A stretch of DNA of 64,000 bases from Chlamydia pecorum E58 (GTDB taxonomy: Bacteria > Chlamydiota > Chlamydiia > Chlamydiales > Chlamydiaceae). Shown one piece after another: positions 28,826 to 38,042 of the stretch; positions within the stretch are counted from its first letter, which is position 1, and each line of letters opens with the position of its first letter. A program made the translations under genes and the position numbers. The stretch covers positions 806,001 to 870,000 of the forward strand of contig NC_015408.1 of assembly GCF_000204135.1 (NCBI RefSeq), read 5' to 3'. The notes beneath the pieces were generated by a model, which did not search any database, had not been told where the DNA came from, and worked only from the letters and a program-made list of their open reading frames with translations.

Positions 28826-30022
28826 TTAAATATGGTGAAACTGTTTGTTCGCAAGGCATACCACACAGCTATCAGACCAAACGTTTAATGCTGTCTCAAT
28901 CATGTCAATTATTGTATAAAAAGGGAGAATAAATCCGAGAAGAGAAAGAGGAATTTTCATTGAAGTTAAGAGGGAAAGTGTAAGGAAATAGCAGCCCATA
29001 GGCACTCCTGCATTTCCAACGGCAGCCAAGGTTGCAATAAACACCCAGACGAGCATAGAAAAGGGAGAAAATTCTATTCCGTTAGAAACTCCTACAAACA
29101 ATGTTGTAATAAGAATAAATGCTGCACATCCGTTCATGTTAATTACAGAGCATAAAGGGAAACCAAATCTAGACAGCTTGGGATGAATGTGGAGCTGCTC
29201 TTCAGCGACTTCCATAGTTAAAGGCAGGGTGGTTGCAGAAGACTTAGAGAAAAAGGCTGTAATTAGAGCTGGAGACATTGCCATCGCAGTTTTTAGGGGA
29301 GATAGACGGTTTATCTTAAGTAATAAGGGGAGAACAACAATACCTTGTATTAAGTTTGATACTATGACGCAAATAAAATATTTACTAAAACTTTTTAAGT
29401 GACTGTAGTTAGACATGTCCCTATAGACAAGAATTGCAAAGGCAATAGCAGCAATTGGTAAAAATTTTAACACACCTTTTGCAAGGCTAAGAAACATTGA
29501 GAATGTTGAATTAAATAATTCTCTTATAAAACTTTTCTCCCGATCTTTTGTGAAAAGTGAAGCAAAGCTCAAAATAGCTGCAAGGAATACTATAGAGATT
29601 ACATTTCCTTCAAGAAAAGGCTTGAAGATATTTTCTGGAAGAATGTTTGCAAGTACGTTTATGTAGCCTACATTTCCAGATGTTAAATTAGATTCGCCTT
29701 CAAGAGGCACTTTAGGTTGCAGAACTACAAATAGGATCAAACCAATAAAAGAAGCAATAATTGTAGTTAGAAGAGTATAGTATAAAATGCGTTTGCCTAA
29801 AGAGAAGATCGTTTGAATATTTTCAATGGAAGTTATTGTAGAGCCTACAGCCACAAACACTAGTGGTAGGCTAATTAAACGAAGAAGCTTTAAAAAAGTC
29901 TCTGCAATTATTTCTGCACCTTGATTAAGCCAAGGAAGCCCCAACCTCCCTAAAGCTAACCCTATGAAAATAGAAATTAATAATATTAAGTTTTGCTTCT
30001 TAAAAGAATGCCGTTTTTGCAT
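28826..30022 (-). CDS. Dicarboxylate/amino acid:cation symporter (GltP/DAACS family)
   Basis: 398 aa with about eight membrane segments and two re-entrant hairpins. The serine-rich hairpin motif (AFFSKSSATTLPLTM) and the NMNGCA motif, equivalent to the NMDGT cation site of glutamate transporters, are both visible. Expected to import glutamate, aspartate or neutral amino acids with sodium or protons across the inner membrane. The Asp-to-Asn change in NMNG is compatible with neutral substrates but does not prove it. First gene of the minus-strand transporter-inc run; divergent from the Inc-like gene at 30116. Confidence 0.88.
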   Translation of the reverse strand: MQKRHSFKKQNLILLISIFIGLALGRLGLPWLNQGAEIIAETFLKLLRLISLPLVFVAVGSTITSIENIQTIFSLGKRILYYTLLTTIIASFIGLILFVVLQPKVPLEGESNLTSGNVGYINVLANILPENIFKPFLEGNVISIVFLAAILSFASLFTKDREKSFIRELFNSTFSMFLSLAKGVLKFLPIAAIAFAILVYRDMSNYSHLKSFSKYFICVIVSNLIQGIVVLPLLLKINRLSPLKTAMAMSPALITAFFSKSSATTLPLTMEVAEEQLHIHPKLSRFGFPLCSVINMNGCAAFILITTLFVGVSNGIEFSPFSMLVWVFIATLAAVGNAGVPMGCYFLTLSLLTSMKIPLSLLGFILPFYTIIDMIETALNVWSDSCVVCLANKQFHHI

Positions 30023-30115
30023 GTGATATTAAAAGTTTTTGTCAAAAATGTAAGAGGAGTATAATAGCACCTTATTTTTTTTCAATTCCTTAATTAAGTT
30101 GCTTTAGAAGTTAGC

Positions 30116-31204
30116 ATGTCTTTTTTCAATCTTCAATCTGTAAATGATAAGCTCAGGCCTGTTTCTTTAGACCATTTTGTAAATACAGAGGATTGGAAAG
30201 CAGTAGCAAATTTACTTTCTTCTGATAAGGAATTTTGTAATCCCCTTCTTCCAGAATATCGGGTAAGACTTCAAATCAGGGTGGCGCTGCTTGTTTTGGG
30301 CATTTTATCAATACTGTCTTTAATCTTTATATCTTTAAGAAACTTAAAATCCCATGTAGCTACATTAACTTGGCCAGCAATTGTTTTGACTGTACTGATT
30401 CCCTCTGTTTTACTTATCGGTGGGTTAGCCGTTTTCTACTGCTTAGGAAAAAAAATAGACATCTTTGCTGGGACAAAGATAGATCCCTTTGGAAAGCGTT
30501 GTTTAGTTCCAACAAATCTATTTTGGCAAAAAACCACAGGCAAAGATTTTTTTTCGCCAAGTAGTGATGTGGAATGTTATACGGATTTGTCTACATTAGA
30601 TGCTTCAGGCTCTGGTGTTGCCCTTGTATATTTGTATCCTAAAGTTGTAGAAAATCGGGTTCCCATGTTTGTTTTTCCTTTGATAGGCATTCCTATGTTT
30701 GTTTTGGGAAGAATGATTTATAACATAATTCGTTCTGTAGTGATTCCTTTTTATATTTTATTGAGGATGCTTATTGAAAGATGTCTTCATAAGGAAATCA
30801 GAAAAGAAGAACGTTTTATTTTTTCTGATATTTTTAGAGAAACAATCCGTTCTTTATGGAATATAATAAAAGCGCCATTTTATGGTTCAGCGTACTACAT
30901 GGCCCTGTTTTATGGATTATTAAATCCTCTTGCTGGACGTATTGCCATATCATGTTTAGAAAGAGATTGGAATGATGATATAATACGATCTCGTAGTCTT
31001 TGGCTAATCATTCCTCAGAGATACTTTAGCTTTGAAGGAGGGGGAAGACGCAGTGGATTGGCTCAACATGCTTTCTATTCTATGGGATGTTTTCAGCCCT
31101 TTGCGCTTTTATCATTTAAAAACGGCGAGGTGGTTTCTGGAGGAAGAACTTCTCTTCAATATTTAAAGCCTTTGCCTCCAGTTGTTGCATTTCTTCAAAA
31201 GTAA
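30116..31204 (+). CDS. Putative Inc-like chlamydial membrane protein, 362 aa
   Basis: A typical bilobed hydrophobic pair lies at about residues 56-78 and 84-110, with two positively charged turns between. Another long hydrophobic stretch (about 178-225, VPMFVFPLIGIPMFVLG) and a third near 265 follow. The C-terminal ~100 residues are globular with a Gly-rich segment (FEGGGRRSGLAQHAFYSMGCFQPFALLSF). I do not recognise the family; chlamydial genomes hold multigene sets with similar layout. The gene stands alone between divergent gltP-like and downstream TPR genes. ATG at 30116. Confidence 0.68.
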   Translation: MSFFNLQSVNDKLRPVSLDHFVNTEDWKAVANLLSSDKEFCNPLLPEYRVRLQIRVALLVLGILSILSLIFISLRNLKSHVATLTWPAIVLTVLIPSVLLIGGLAVFYCLGKKIDIFAGTKIDPFGKRCLVPTNLFWQKTTGKDFFSPSSDVECYTDLSTLDASGSGVALVYLYPKVVENRVPMFVFPLIGIPMFVLGRMIYNIIRSVVIPFYILLRMLIERCLHKEIRKEERFIFSDIFRETIRSLWNIIKAPFYGSAYYMALFYGLLNPLAGRIAISCLERDWNDDIIRSRSLWLIIPQRYFSFEGGGRRSGLAQHAFYSMGCFQPFALLSFKNGEVVSGGRTSLQYLKPLPPVVAFLQK

Positions 31205-31325
31205 GCAAGCAAGTGTTTTTGGGCATCAGTTTCTGCAAAAAGAAATTTTATTACCCACTTAAACATTTAAAATATTTTATTTTCCTATAAAGGCCATTTT
31301 TCTGAGATTTTTTTTGATTAAAACC

Positions 31326-31358
31326 CTAAAAGTTTTAATATAACTTCTTTTAGTTTTT
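31326..31358 (+). terminator. Possible terminator hairpin after the Inc-like gene
   Basis: CTAAAAG (31326-31332) and CTTTTAG (31347-31353) are exact inverted repeats with a 14-base loop, followed by five T residues. The stem is AT-rich and lies about 120 bp after the stop at 31204, so this is a weak call. Confidence 0.3.
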
Positions 31359-31413
31359 ACTGCGTTGGATAAGGCGTTTAGATTTTTTGTGAATGCTTTA
31401 TTAAGGCTTTTAC

Positions 31414-33567
31414 ATGACTAGAGGAACTTTAATTGTGGATAATGAAATCGGTATGATTAAATCGCTTCCGCTTTTTAAGACATCTGATTCTCTTTTAAAG
31501 GTAGAGGAAGTTAATGATCATAGCGATATCATAAGTTTTTTAACTTCTGAATTAGAGCTTCTTTCCCTCCAAGAGGAGGCTGGTAATGGGTTTTTATCTC
31601 TATCAGAAAGTATACGCATGTTATCTCAAGATCATCCGAGTTCTTTAAAAAAAATTATTTTTCATGGGATCTCTTATGGGATCCAGTTTAAGGATGCTCA
31701 GGTTTTTTCAGAGGTTTTCTCTTTCATAGAAATTTTATTTCAAAAGGCTGAGCTTAGTTTATCGGATCAGCTATCTTTATATTCGGCAAGATTATGTGTT
31801 AACTTCGAGATGTTTTCTCTTTCTGGGGACATAGATTTCTTATCTAAGATAGTTGAAGCTTTTCAAGCTATAGAGTCTCTTTTAGACAAGCATCCTCAAT
31901 TAGAGAATCGTTTAGGATGGGAGCACTTTGCTTCTGGGGAGTATTATGAAGAGATTTCTTATCTAGCTTCCGCAAAGATTTATCATATAGCTGGAAAAAG
32001 TTTTGTAACCTTATATCAAAAATATTCCGAAGTTCAAGACCTCAGCTATGGGATGCAAAGCTTGGCCCATGCTTTGAGCATATTCCCTAGTAATTTAAGA
32101 ATCCGAGAAGATTATGCTGAGGCATTAATTTGTTTCGGTTTGCGAAAAGGTGAGTCTCTATATATAGAGCAGGGGATAGCACAACTATCCCGAGCAATTT
32201 TTCTATGCTCTGGAGAAGATGTGGTTAATCAGGAGAGTCTTCGCTTTCGTTATGCGTTGGCTACAGTTCAGCTGTTTGATGTGAGCTATAAGTTCGAACA
32301 CTTCCAGCAAGCTACGTTGACATTATATCAGACAATTCAATCTTTCCCTAATTTGGTGTATCTTTGGGAAGTTTGGGGAGATTTGCTCATCCGCTTTGGG
32401 TGGATAAATAATAATGTTAAGCTTGTTGAAGCAGGCTTAGAAAAGTTTTCTATCGTTCAGAAAAAAACAGAAGATCCTATTTCGCTTTCTAGTTCCTTAG
32501 CTGCAGGAATTGCAATTTTAGGCTTATCTTTGGAAGAGCCAGGTTTATTTAGAGAAAGCCGCTTACGGCTTCTTTCTGTAATGAAGGCTTTTTCTGGGAA
32601 CCGCTCTTTAATATATGCTCTAGGGATCATTCAGCTGTGCTCTGCACTATATTTTAACGATGACGCGAATTTCTCTTCTGCAATCTCTTGTTTCCAATCA
32701 TGCATAGAATGGGACTACAATGCTCTGGGGGCTTTGCAAAAATTATTTGATGCATATTTTTCCTGGGGAGTTAAAAAGAAAAGTACGCAACTATTAAGTA
32801 AAGCTGTTGATATTGCAAGTAGATTGTGTTCTTTAAGACCGGAAGTATTTTTATTTTGGAGCGATCGAGGGTTGGCTTTAAAATGTTTAGCTGAGGCGAC
32901 TTCTGATCAGGCATATAAGGAGATTTTCCTGACAGAGTCATTATTTTATTATCGTAAAGCTTGGGAGCTAAGCTTTCGAGTAGAGATTTTAGAGCTTTGG
33001 GGGTATTCTTACTATTTGTTGGGGGAGCTTCAAGAAAATATAGCTTATTATGATGAGGCTTATAGTTTATTGTCTCAGATAGATTTCTCTATGGCTTCAT
33101 TTAGAGCTAAATTAATTCTTGCTGCAACGCTTTTAGGGAAGGGAAATATCCTTCAGAAAGAAAGTTTATTTAAAAAAGCTGAGGCTATTTTAATAGATTT
33201 GCAACAAGTGTATCCTGAGGATGAAAATATTTTACTTTTACTAGGAAAAGTGTATCTATTTTTCTTCTGGAAAGAAAAGACTTTGGACTTAGGAAAGAGG
33301 GCTAAGTTTTACTTAGAACAGGCAGCATCTTTAGGATGTCCCGAGGCCTACTATACTTTAGGAAGACTTTATGCTGTAGAGAAGGATGTAGAAAAGGCGT
33401 GGAAGATGGTCATTCGTTCTACTTGTCATGGAGTTATGATTACAGAAGCGCAGTGGTTAAAAGACCCGTATTTAGCAAACTTAAGAGCAATACATACATT
33501 TCGTGAATTTTTAGCTAATCAGAGAGGCTTATTGTGGGGGAGCAAAACCGAAATGAAGATAAGTTAG
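31414..33567 (+). CDS. TPR/Sel1-like repeat protein of unknown function, 717 aa
   Basis: A soluble, nearly all-helical protein with no signal peptide. Degenerate 34-36-residue helix-turn-helix units recur throughout, such as ALSIFPSNLRIREDYAEALI, LVYLWEVWGDLLIRFGW and CPEAYYTLGRLYAVEKDVEKAW near residue 650, which fits the TPR/Sel1 pattern. Such proteins scaffold complexes, often as chaperones or type III secretion partners; nothing in the sequence gives the partner. The gene overlaps the start of mgtE by 34 bp (if the GTG start is used), so the two are cotranscribed. A GTG seven codons in is an alternative start. Confidence 0.75.
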   Translation: MTRGTLIVDNEIGMIKSLPLFKTSDSLLKVEEVNDHSDIISFLTSELELLSLQEEAGNGFLSLSESIRMLSQDHPSSLKKIIFHGISYGIQFKDAQVFSEVFSFIEILFQKAELSLSDQLSLYSARLCVNFEMFSLSGDIDFLSKIVEAFQAIESLLDKHPQLENRLGWEHFASGEYYEEISYLASAKIYHIAGKSFVTLYQKYSEVQDLSYGMQSLAHALSIFPSNLRIREDYAEALICFGLRKGESLYIEQGIAQLSRAIFLCSGEDVVNQESLRFRYALATVQLFDVSYKFEHFQQATLTLYQTIQSFPNLVYLWEVWGDLLIRFGWINNNVKLVEAGLEKFSIVQKKTEDPISLSSSLAAGIAILGLSLEEPGLFRESRLRLLSVMKAFSGNRSLIYALGIIQLCSALYFNDDANFSSAISCFQSCIEWDYNALGALQKLFDAYFSWGVKKKSTQLLSKAVDIASRLCSLRPEVFLFWSDRGLALKCLAEATSDQAYKEIFLTESLFYYRKAWELSFRVEILELWGYSYYLLGELQENIAYYDEAYSLLSQIDFSMASFRAKLILAATLLGKGNILQKESLFKKAEAILIDLQQVYPEDENILLLLGKVYLFFFWKEKTLDLGKRAKFYLEQAASLGCPEAYYTLGRLYAVEKDVEKAWKMVIRSTCHGVMITEAQWLKDPYLANLRAIHTFREFLANQRGLLWGSKTEMKIS

Positions 33568-35006
33568 ATGAGGGCTTTAGTTTCGGAAACTTAATGGATT
33601 CGAAAACGAGCCATTTAGATGATGAATTAAGTTTCAAATTAGAAAAAGCTTTCACGAGTCTATCCGCAGATATTCATTCTCATGACCTCACAAAAATTGT
33701 TAGTGAATATAATCCTATAGACCTTGCTTATGCTGTATCATGCCTCCCTTCAGAATCTAGAGCTATCTTATATCAGAACCTTCCTTGCATAGCTTCTAAA
33801 GTCGCTTTTATTATCAATACAGATTCAGCATCAAGATGGGCTATTTTTCGGCAGTTATCAGATGCAGATATTTGTCGTTTGATTGAGCAGATGCCTCCAG
33901 ATGAAGCTGTGTGGGTGCTTGATGATATTCCTGATCGTCGTTATAGAAGAATCCTAGAATTAATAGATGCAAAGAAAGCTTTAAAAATTCGTGATATACA
34001 AAAGCATAGGAGAAATACCGCAGGAAGGTTAATGACAAATGAGTTTTTTGCCTTTCTTATGGAAACGACGGTAAGAGATGTTTCGGCATGCATTCGTAAT
34101 AATCCAGGGATAGACTTAACCCGTTTAGTATTTGTTTTGGATTTCAAAGGGGAACTTCAAGGTGTAGTGACCGATAGAAGTCTGATTATCAATCCTCCAG
34201 AAGTCTCTTTAAAGCAGATTATGAATCAAGTAGAGCATAAGGTTTTACCAGACACCACCCGAGATGAAGTCGTGGATCTTGTTGAGCGTTATAAAATTTC
34301 TGCTCTTCCTGTAGTTGATGAAGAAAATTTTTTAATCGGTGTAATTACTTATGAGGACGTAGTCGAAGCTATTGAAGATATAGCTGATGAAACTATAGCA
34401 AGAATGGCTGGAACTACGGAAGATGTAGGATATCATAGCTGCCATGTTTTCCACAGATTTTTTCTGAGGGCTCCATGGCTTTTAGTTACTTTATTTGCTG
34501 GGTTAATCAGTGCTTCTGTCATGGCGTATTTTCAAAAGATCTCTCCAGCTTTGCTTGCATTACTTATTTTCTTTATCCCATTAATTAATGGGATGTCTGG
34601 AAACGTTGGTGTGCAATGTAGCACAATTTTGGTGAGAAGCATGGCAACAGGGACTCTATCTTTTGGTCGTCGCCGAGAGACAATCTTTAAAGAAATGACT
34701 ATTGGCTTGCTAACAGGGGTGCTTCTTGGGGTTCTTTGTGGTGCAGTTGTCTATTTAATGGGGTGTTTAGGGTTAAATATTTTTTCAGGAAGCAGTTTAC
34801 AGTTAGGAGTTACTGTTGCTGCTGGAATTCTTGGAGCATCTTTAACAGCAACTACGTTGGGGGTGTTTACCCCATTTTTCTTTGCCAAGCTCGGTGTAGA
34901 TCCCGCGTTGGCTTCTGGCCCGATTGTCACGGCATTAAATGATATTATGTCGATGATTATCTTTTTCTTAATCGCAGGATGTTTAAACTACTTCTTTTTT
35001 AGCTAA
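33534..35006 (+). CDS. mgtE: Magnesium transporter MgtE
   Basis: Mg2+ channel of the inner membrane gated by cytoplasmic magnesium. The domains are an MgtE N-terminal superhelix (about 40-150), two CBS domains (about 155-215 and 220-285, with YKISALPVVDEENFLIGVITYEDVVEAI), and five membrane helices from residue 305. The pore-lining NGMSGNVGVQ and the C-terminal ALNDIMSM with the ion-selectivity aspartate are present. The frame opens with a GTG at 33534 preceded by AGAGAGG; an ATG at 33594 is an alternative. It overlaps the TPR gene. Confidence 0.92.
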   Translation: MGEQNRNEDKLDEGFSFGNLMDSKTSHLDDELSFKLEKAFTSLSADIHSHDLTKIVSEYNPIDLAYAVSCLPSESRAILYQNLPCIASKVAFIINTDSASRWAIFRQLSDADICRLIEQMPPDEAVWVLDDIPDRRYRRILELIDAKKALKIRDIQKHRRNTAGRLMTNEFFAFLMETTVRDVSACIRNNPGIDLTRLVFVLDFKGELQGVVTDRSLIINPPEVSLKQIMNQVEHKVLPDTTRDEVVDLVERYKISALPVVDEENFLIGVITYEDVVEAIEDIADETIARMAGTTEDVGYHSCHVFHRFFLRAPWLLVTLFAGLISASVMAYFQKISPALLALLIFFIPLINGMSGNVGVQCSTILVRSMATGTLSFGRRRETIFKEMTIGLLTGVLLGVLCGAVVYLMGCLGLNIFSGSSLQLGVTVAAGILGASLTATTLGVFTPFFFAKLGVDPALASGPIVTALNDIMSMIIFFLIAGCLNYFFFS

Positions 35007-35096
35007 TCTTATAAAGAGTTTAATTAAAATCTCTGTAACACTGAAAAATAAAATAAAGGTGGTTTATTTTTTCTCCAAATTGTTTTTTTAGTGAGG

Positions 35097-35117
35097 ATGT
35101 CAGAAGTTGTTCTTTAA
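35097..35117 (+). other. Likely detached start of the Inc-like gene (frameshift scar)
   Basis: An ATG at 35097 reads MSEVVL and then stops at TAA 35115-35117. The frame that continues at 35111 reads on without stop as NLKHYRALISRDAVITS and into the membrane domain of the gene at 35192. A single missing T in the TTT run at 35113-35115 would join the two. The long frame itself has no ATG or GTG before the TTG at 35192. Confidence 0.5.
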
Positions 35118-35191
35118 ACTTAAAGCACTACCGAGCTCTTATTTCTAGAGATGCTGTTATTACATCAACATTTCTTTCTATTATAGTTCTT

Positions 35192-36598
35192 TTGATTATT
35201 CTTCCTGTGATTTTGATCGGCTGTCAAGCATTGTCTTTGATGGTAGCTGTTGCAATCTTTCTTCCCATTATTATCAGCACATGTTTATTCGGGATTCTTT
35301 TTATTTTTGCTTTAAACTTTAGTAAATCTGTAACTCCTAAGTTGCATTTTGATAGAATAAAGTTTTCTAAAAGAGATTTAGAATTTTTATTAGATATTAA
35401 TACCCTTCCTTTAGAGGATAAGGAGACTAAACTAAGTCAGCTTGAGTTATATCAAGAAGATTTGTCTTTGATCTGCATTAAAATCCAACAATATCAAAAT
35501 AAAAATTTCCCGGAAAAGATAGAGGAAGAAAGCTTAACAAAGCTCGAGAAGTCTGTAGTATCTTTAGTAAAGGATGGCATAGAGGCGGTTATAGAATGTC
35601 AGAAAGGTCCTGGATTGGTGTTAGGAATTTGTAATGAAATCAAAACTTTTTTCATTCCTAAGTGGCTAGGGGGAAGTTCTAAAAAACCTTTATGTAAATA
35701 CTTATACGATCTTTCCAAGTTGTTAACTGAGTATCCTTGCTCTGATTTTCTTATTCTACTTCTTAAACATCGAGAGTTAACTCATGAAATAGCAGATCAT
35801 ATTCTTTCTTTGGCTTCCTCTATGGAAGAACATGCGGATCTTTGTAAAAAAACATTAGGTTCTTTGAACTTGTGGTTTTATGGCTGGTTTTTAGAAACAG
35901 ATACAATAAAGCGTATAGATGCCTATGACCCAGAGATTTTAATTAATAATCCAAAGCTTAAGGAATATTTAATTCAAGGAAACTTCGTAGAGTTTATCCT
36001 TTCTCTTCAGACTGAGGAAATGCAAGCAAAGATTAAAAGTGTATTAAAAACAGAGCAGAAGCCTATTGTTTCAGCTTTAGAAAATTACACATATTTTCAA
36101 GGGTTGAATTCTGTAGAATATTTAAAAAACTCTCCAAAGTTAAGAATATTTATGGATGCTTTGAGCCTTAAAATGGCTTTTTGCTTAGATTTGCGCTCTC
36201 CTTCAGATTGGAGGTTTCCTTTATCTGTGGCTAGACACTATAAAGAGCTTATAGATTTGTATGAATTTGCTTTAAAGGAATATTCGAACATTTTAGAAAA
36301 TTTGTTTATTTTAATTGAGCTTTTTCAAAGTAATACTAAATATCAAACATTTATTCGTGGGCTATTAGAAAAGGCTATGCCTATAAAACAATGGTTAGTT
36401 TTATTCCGTCCTATAGTTTCTGCTGTATTTCAAGTGGGAGTTGTAAGAAGAAAAGAACTTTCAGTGTTAGCTGCACATTTAGGAATAGAGTATGGCGCTC
36501 TTTTAAACGCTATCCGCTCTGGTCAGGCTTTAGAAGCACTATTACCATACTTATTTAATGGAGCAAGTAGTACAGAGGATAAGCAGCCATCTCCTTAA
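35192..36598 (+). CDS. Inc-like protein, 468 aa, with apparently frameshifted 5' end
   Basis: A bilobed hydrophobic domain occupies the N-terminus, followed by a large helical cytosolic domain. The only in-frame start is a TTG at 35192, which would cut into the first membrane lobe; the open frame actually extends to 35057 and reads sensible protein from about 35117. An ATG-led hexapeptide just upstream is in another frame, suggesting a one-base deletion. The C-terminal part (ELSVLAAHLGIEYGALLNAIRSG...LLPYLF) matches the end of the protein at 39255 (LADSLNITVDELIALIE...FLPELI), so the two are paralogues. Whether the product is still made is unclear. Confidence 0.62.
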   Translation: MIILPVILIGCQALSLMVAVAIFLPIIISTCLFGILFIFALNFSKSVTPKLHFDRIKFSKRDLEFLLDINTLPLEDKETKLSQLELYQEDLSLICIKIQQYQNKNFPEKIEEESLTKLEKSVVSLVKDGIEAVIECQKGPGLVLGICNEIKTFFIPKWLGGSSKKPLCKYLYDLSKLLTEYPCSDFLILLLKHRELTHEIADHILSLASSMEEHADLCKKTLGSLNLWFYGWFLETDTIKRIDAYDPEILINNPKLKEYLIQGNFVEFILSLQTEEMQAKIKSVLKTEQKPIVSALENYTYFQGLNSVEYLKNSPKLRIFMDALSLKMAFCLDLRSPSDWRFPLSVARHYKELIDLYEFALKEYSNILENLFILIELFQSNTKYQTFIRGLLEKAMPIKQWLVLFRPIVSAVFQVGVVRRKELSVLAAHLGIEYGALLNAIRSGQALEALLPYLFNGASSTEDKQPSP

Positions 36599-36611
36599 AA
36601 AGAGATGGCTG
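36584..36611. terminator. Shared terminator hairpin between convergent genes
   Basis: A perfect ten-pair stem CAGCCATCTC (36584-36593) / GAGATGGCTG (36602-36611) has an eight-base loop that contains the stop codon TAA at 36596. It sits between the Inc-like gene on plus and the permease on minus, 8 bp from the permease stop, and can serve both strands. T-runs on either side are short. Confidence 0.6.
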
Positions 36612-36619
36612 TTGTTCAG

Positions 36620-38023
36620 TTATACTTTAGGGAGGCGCTTTCTAGAAAAATAAATTCCAAAAGGAATTAAACAGTTAGTGCCGAAGGCAAGAAGAAGAAG
36701 AGAGGTATAGCTGATGCTACCGCTTGCAGATAGCTGAGCAATTTCTTTTGGAGGAAGGAAACTTACCCATAAAGCAAAAATACACGAAAGAATTCCTAAA
36801 CAGGAAAGCGCGCAAATCCCAAAGAACTTCCCTGGCACAGAATACAATCTTTGTGCGCGAGGTTCTTTAATTCGTAAAACTGGCCCAGCTATAAATAGGC
36901 ATATATACATAGCAAGATACATCTGAATGCTTAGTGCGCTGAGAATCCAGTAAACAAGATCTGCAGAATCCAAACATAAAAAAAGCAAGGTAAATAAAGT
37001 CACTACGATCGCTTGAAAGAACATTAAGTTTACAGGGACATCTTTAGAATTCACTTTCTTGAAAATTCGAGGAAGACAGTCATTTTGAGTAGAGACAAAT
37101 AATCCTTTAGTTCCAGCAAACATCCAAGCATTTAGCTCTCCTAAAGAACCTGTAATTGTCATAACGACAATAATACTTGTCATCCAAGAGAGGTTATATT
37201 TTTCAAAGAAGAGAATAAAAGCCTTCACTAAACCTGACACTAAGCTGATTTCCTCTTTAGGAATGACTATAGCTATGGATAGAGAACCTAGGACTAAAAT
37301 TGCCAAAGTGGAAATTGCTCCAATAAACACTGCTTTAGGGTAATTTTTCCTTGGATTAACCATGTCAGAAGCAAGGTTAGCATTAGCTTCTAGACCACAT
37401 AAGGCTAAAAGCATTCCAGCTAATAACACAAAAGAAGAGGGGTTATGAAAATCTGGAAGCATATCGCTCCAAGAAAGAGGAAGAGCTATAGGATTCCCTG
37501 ACAGAACCCAAAAGAGAGCCAGAGAAACTAAAATGACCCCAGGAATTAAGGTTCCTATAATTACGCAAACTGAGCTGAAAATTGCTGAGGTGTTAATTCC
37601 CAAAAAATTAAAGAAGGTCAATCCCCAAAATCCTGAGAGAATAATAGTCGCAAGATAAATCTTATTATGCGCTAGGGAAGGGTTGATTTTATAGACTATA
37701 GTACTGGCTATAAATGCTAGCATTGCAGGATACCAAGTCATATTATGAAACCATTGCATCCAGATGGCAAAAAATCCCCACCATTTTCCAAGAGCATCTC
37801 TAGCCCAAACATAAATTCCTAAAGGTTTAAAAGATGCTAATTCTGCTGCAATCAGAGCGTAAGGGATCATAAAGCATCCTACGGCTACAGCATAGAAAAA
37901 TAACGTAGAGAGTCCGTGTTTTGCTGTAAGTGGGAGATTGCGTAAGCTAATCACTACAGCTAAAGATAACATCCCAACGGTGAATGTTCCTAGAGATTTT
38001 TTTGATTTCGAATGAGTATGCAT
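36620..38023 (-). CDS. Amino acid permease/antiporter (APC family)
   Basis: 467 aa, about twelve membrane segments. The APC pattern in the first segments (TFTVGMLSLAVVISLRNLP), a GLEANANLASDMVNPRKNYPKA motif after the fifth to sixth segments, and the layout of glutamate:GABA-type (GadC/XasA) antiporters are visible. The substrate is not certain. The frame reaches a TTG at 38050, but the ATG at 38023 has AAAGG upstream and no overlap with the aldolase gene, so it is preferred. It lies 19 bp after the aldolase gene and is probably cotranscribed. Confidence 0.85.
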   Translation of the reverse strand: MHTHSKSKKSLGTFTVGMLSLAVVISLRNLPLTAKHGLSTLFFYAVAVGCFMIPYALIAAELASFKPLGIYVWARDALGKWWGFFAIWMQWFHNMTWYPAMLAFIASTIVYKINPSLAHNKIYLATIILSGFWGLTFFNFLGINTSAIFSSVCVIIGTLIPGVILVSLALFWVLSGNPIALPLSWSDMLPDFHNPSSFVLLAGMLLALCGLEANANLASDMVNPRKNYPKAVFIGAISTLAILVLGSLSIAIVIPKEEISLVSGLVKAFILFFEKYNLSWMTSIIVVMTITGSLGELNAWMFAGTKGLFVSTQNDCLPRIFKKVNSKDVPVNLMFFQAIVVTLFTLLFLCLDSADLVYWILSALSIQMYLAMYICLFIAGPVLRIKEPRAQRLYSVPGKFFGICALSCLGILSCIFALWVSFLPPKEIAQLSASGSISYTSLLLLAFGTNCLIPFGIYFSRKRLPKV

Positions 38024-38042
38024 TAGGGACCTTTTGTAAAAG

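Noticed and set aside
35110..35120. T-TTA-AAC sequence resembling a viral slippery site for programmed frameshifting
   Set aside because: The heptamer is in the wrong phase: the upstream frame reads CTT TAA, while TTA AAC are codons of the destination frame. A simple deletion explains the site better.
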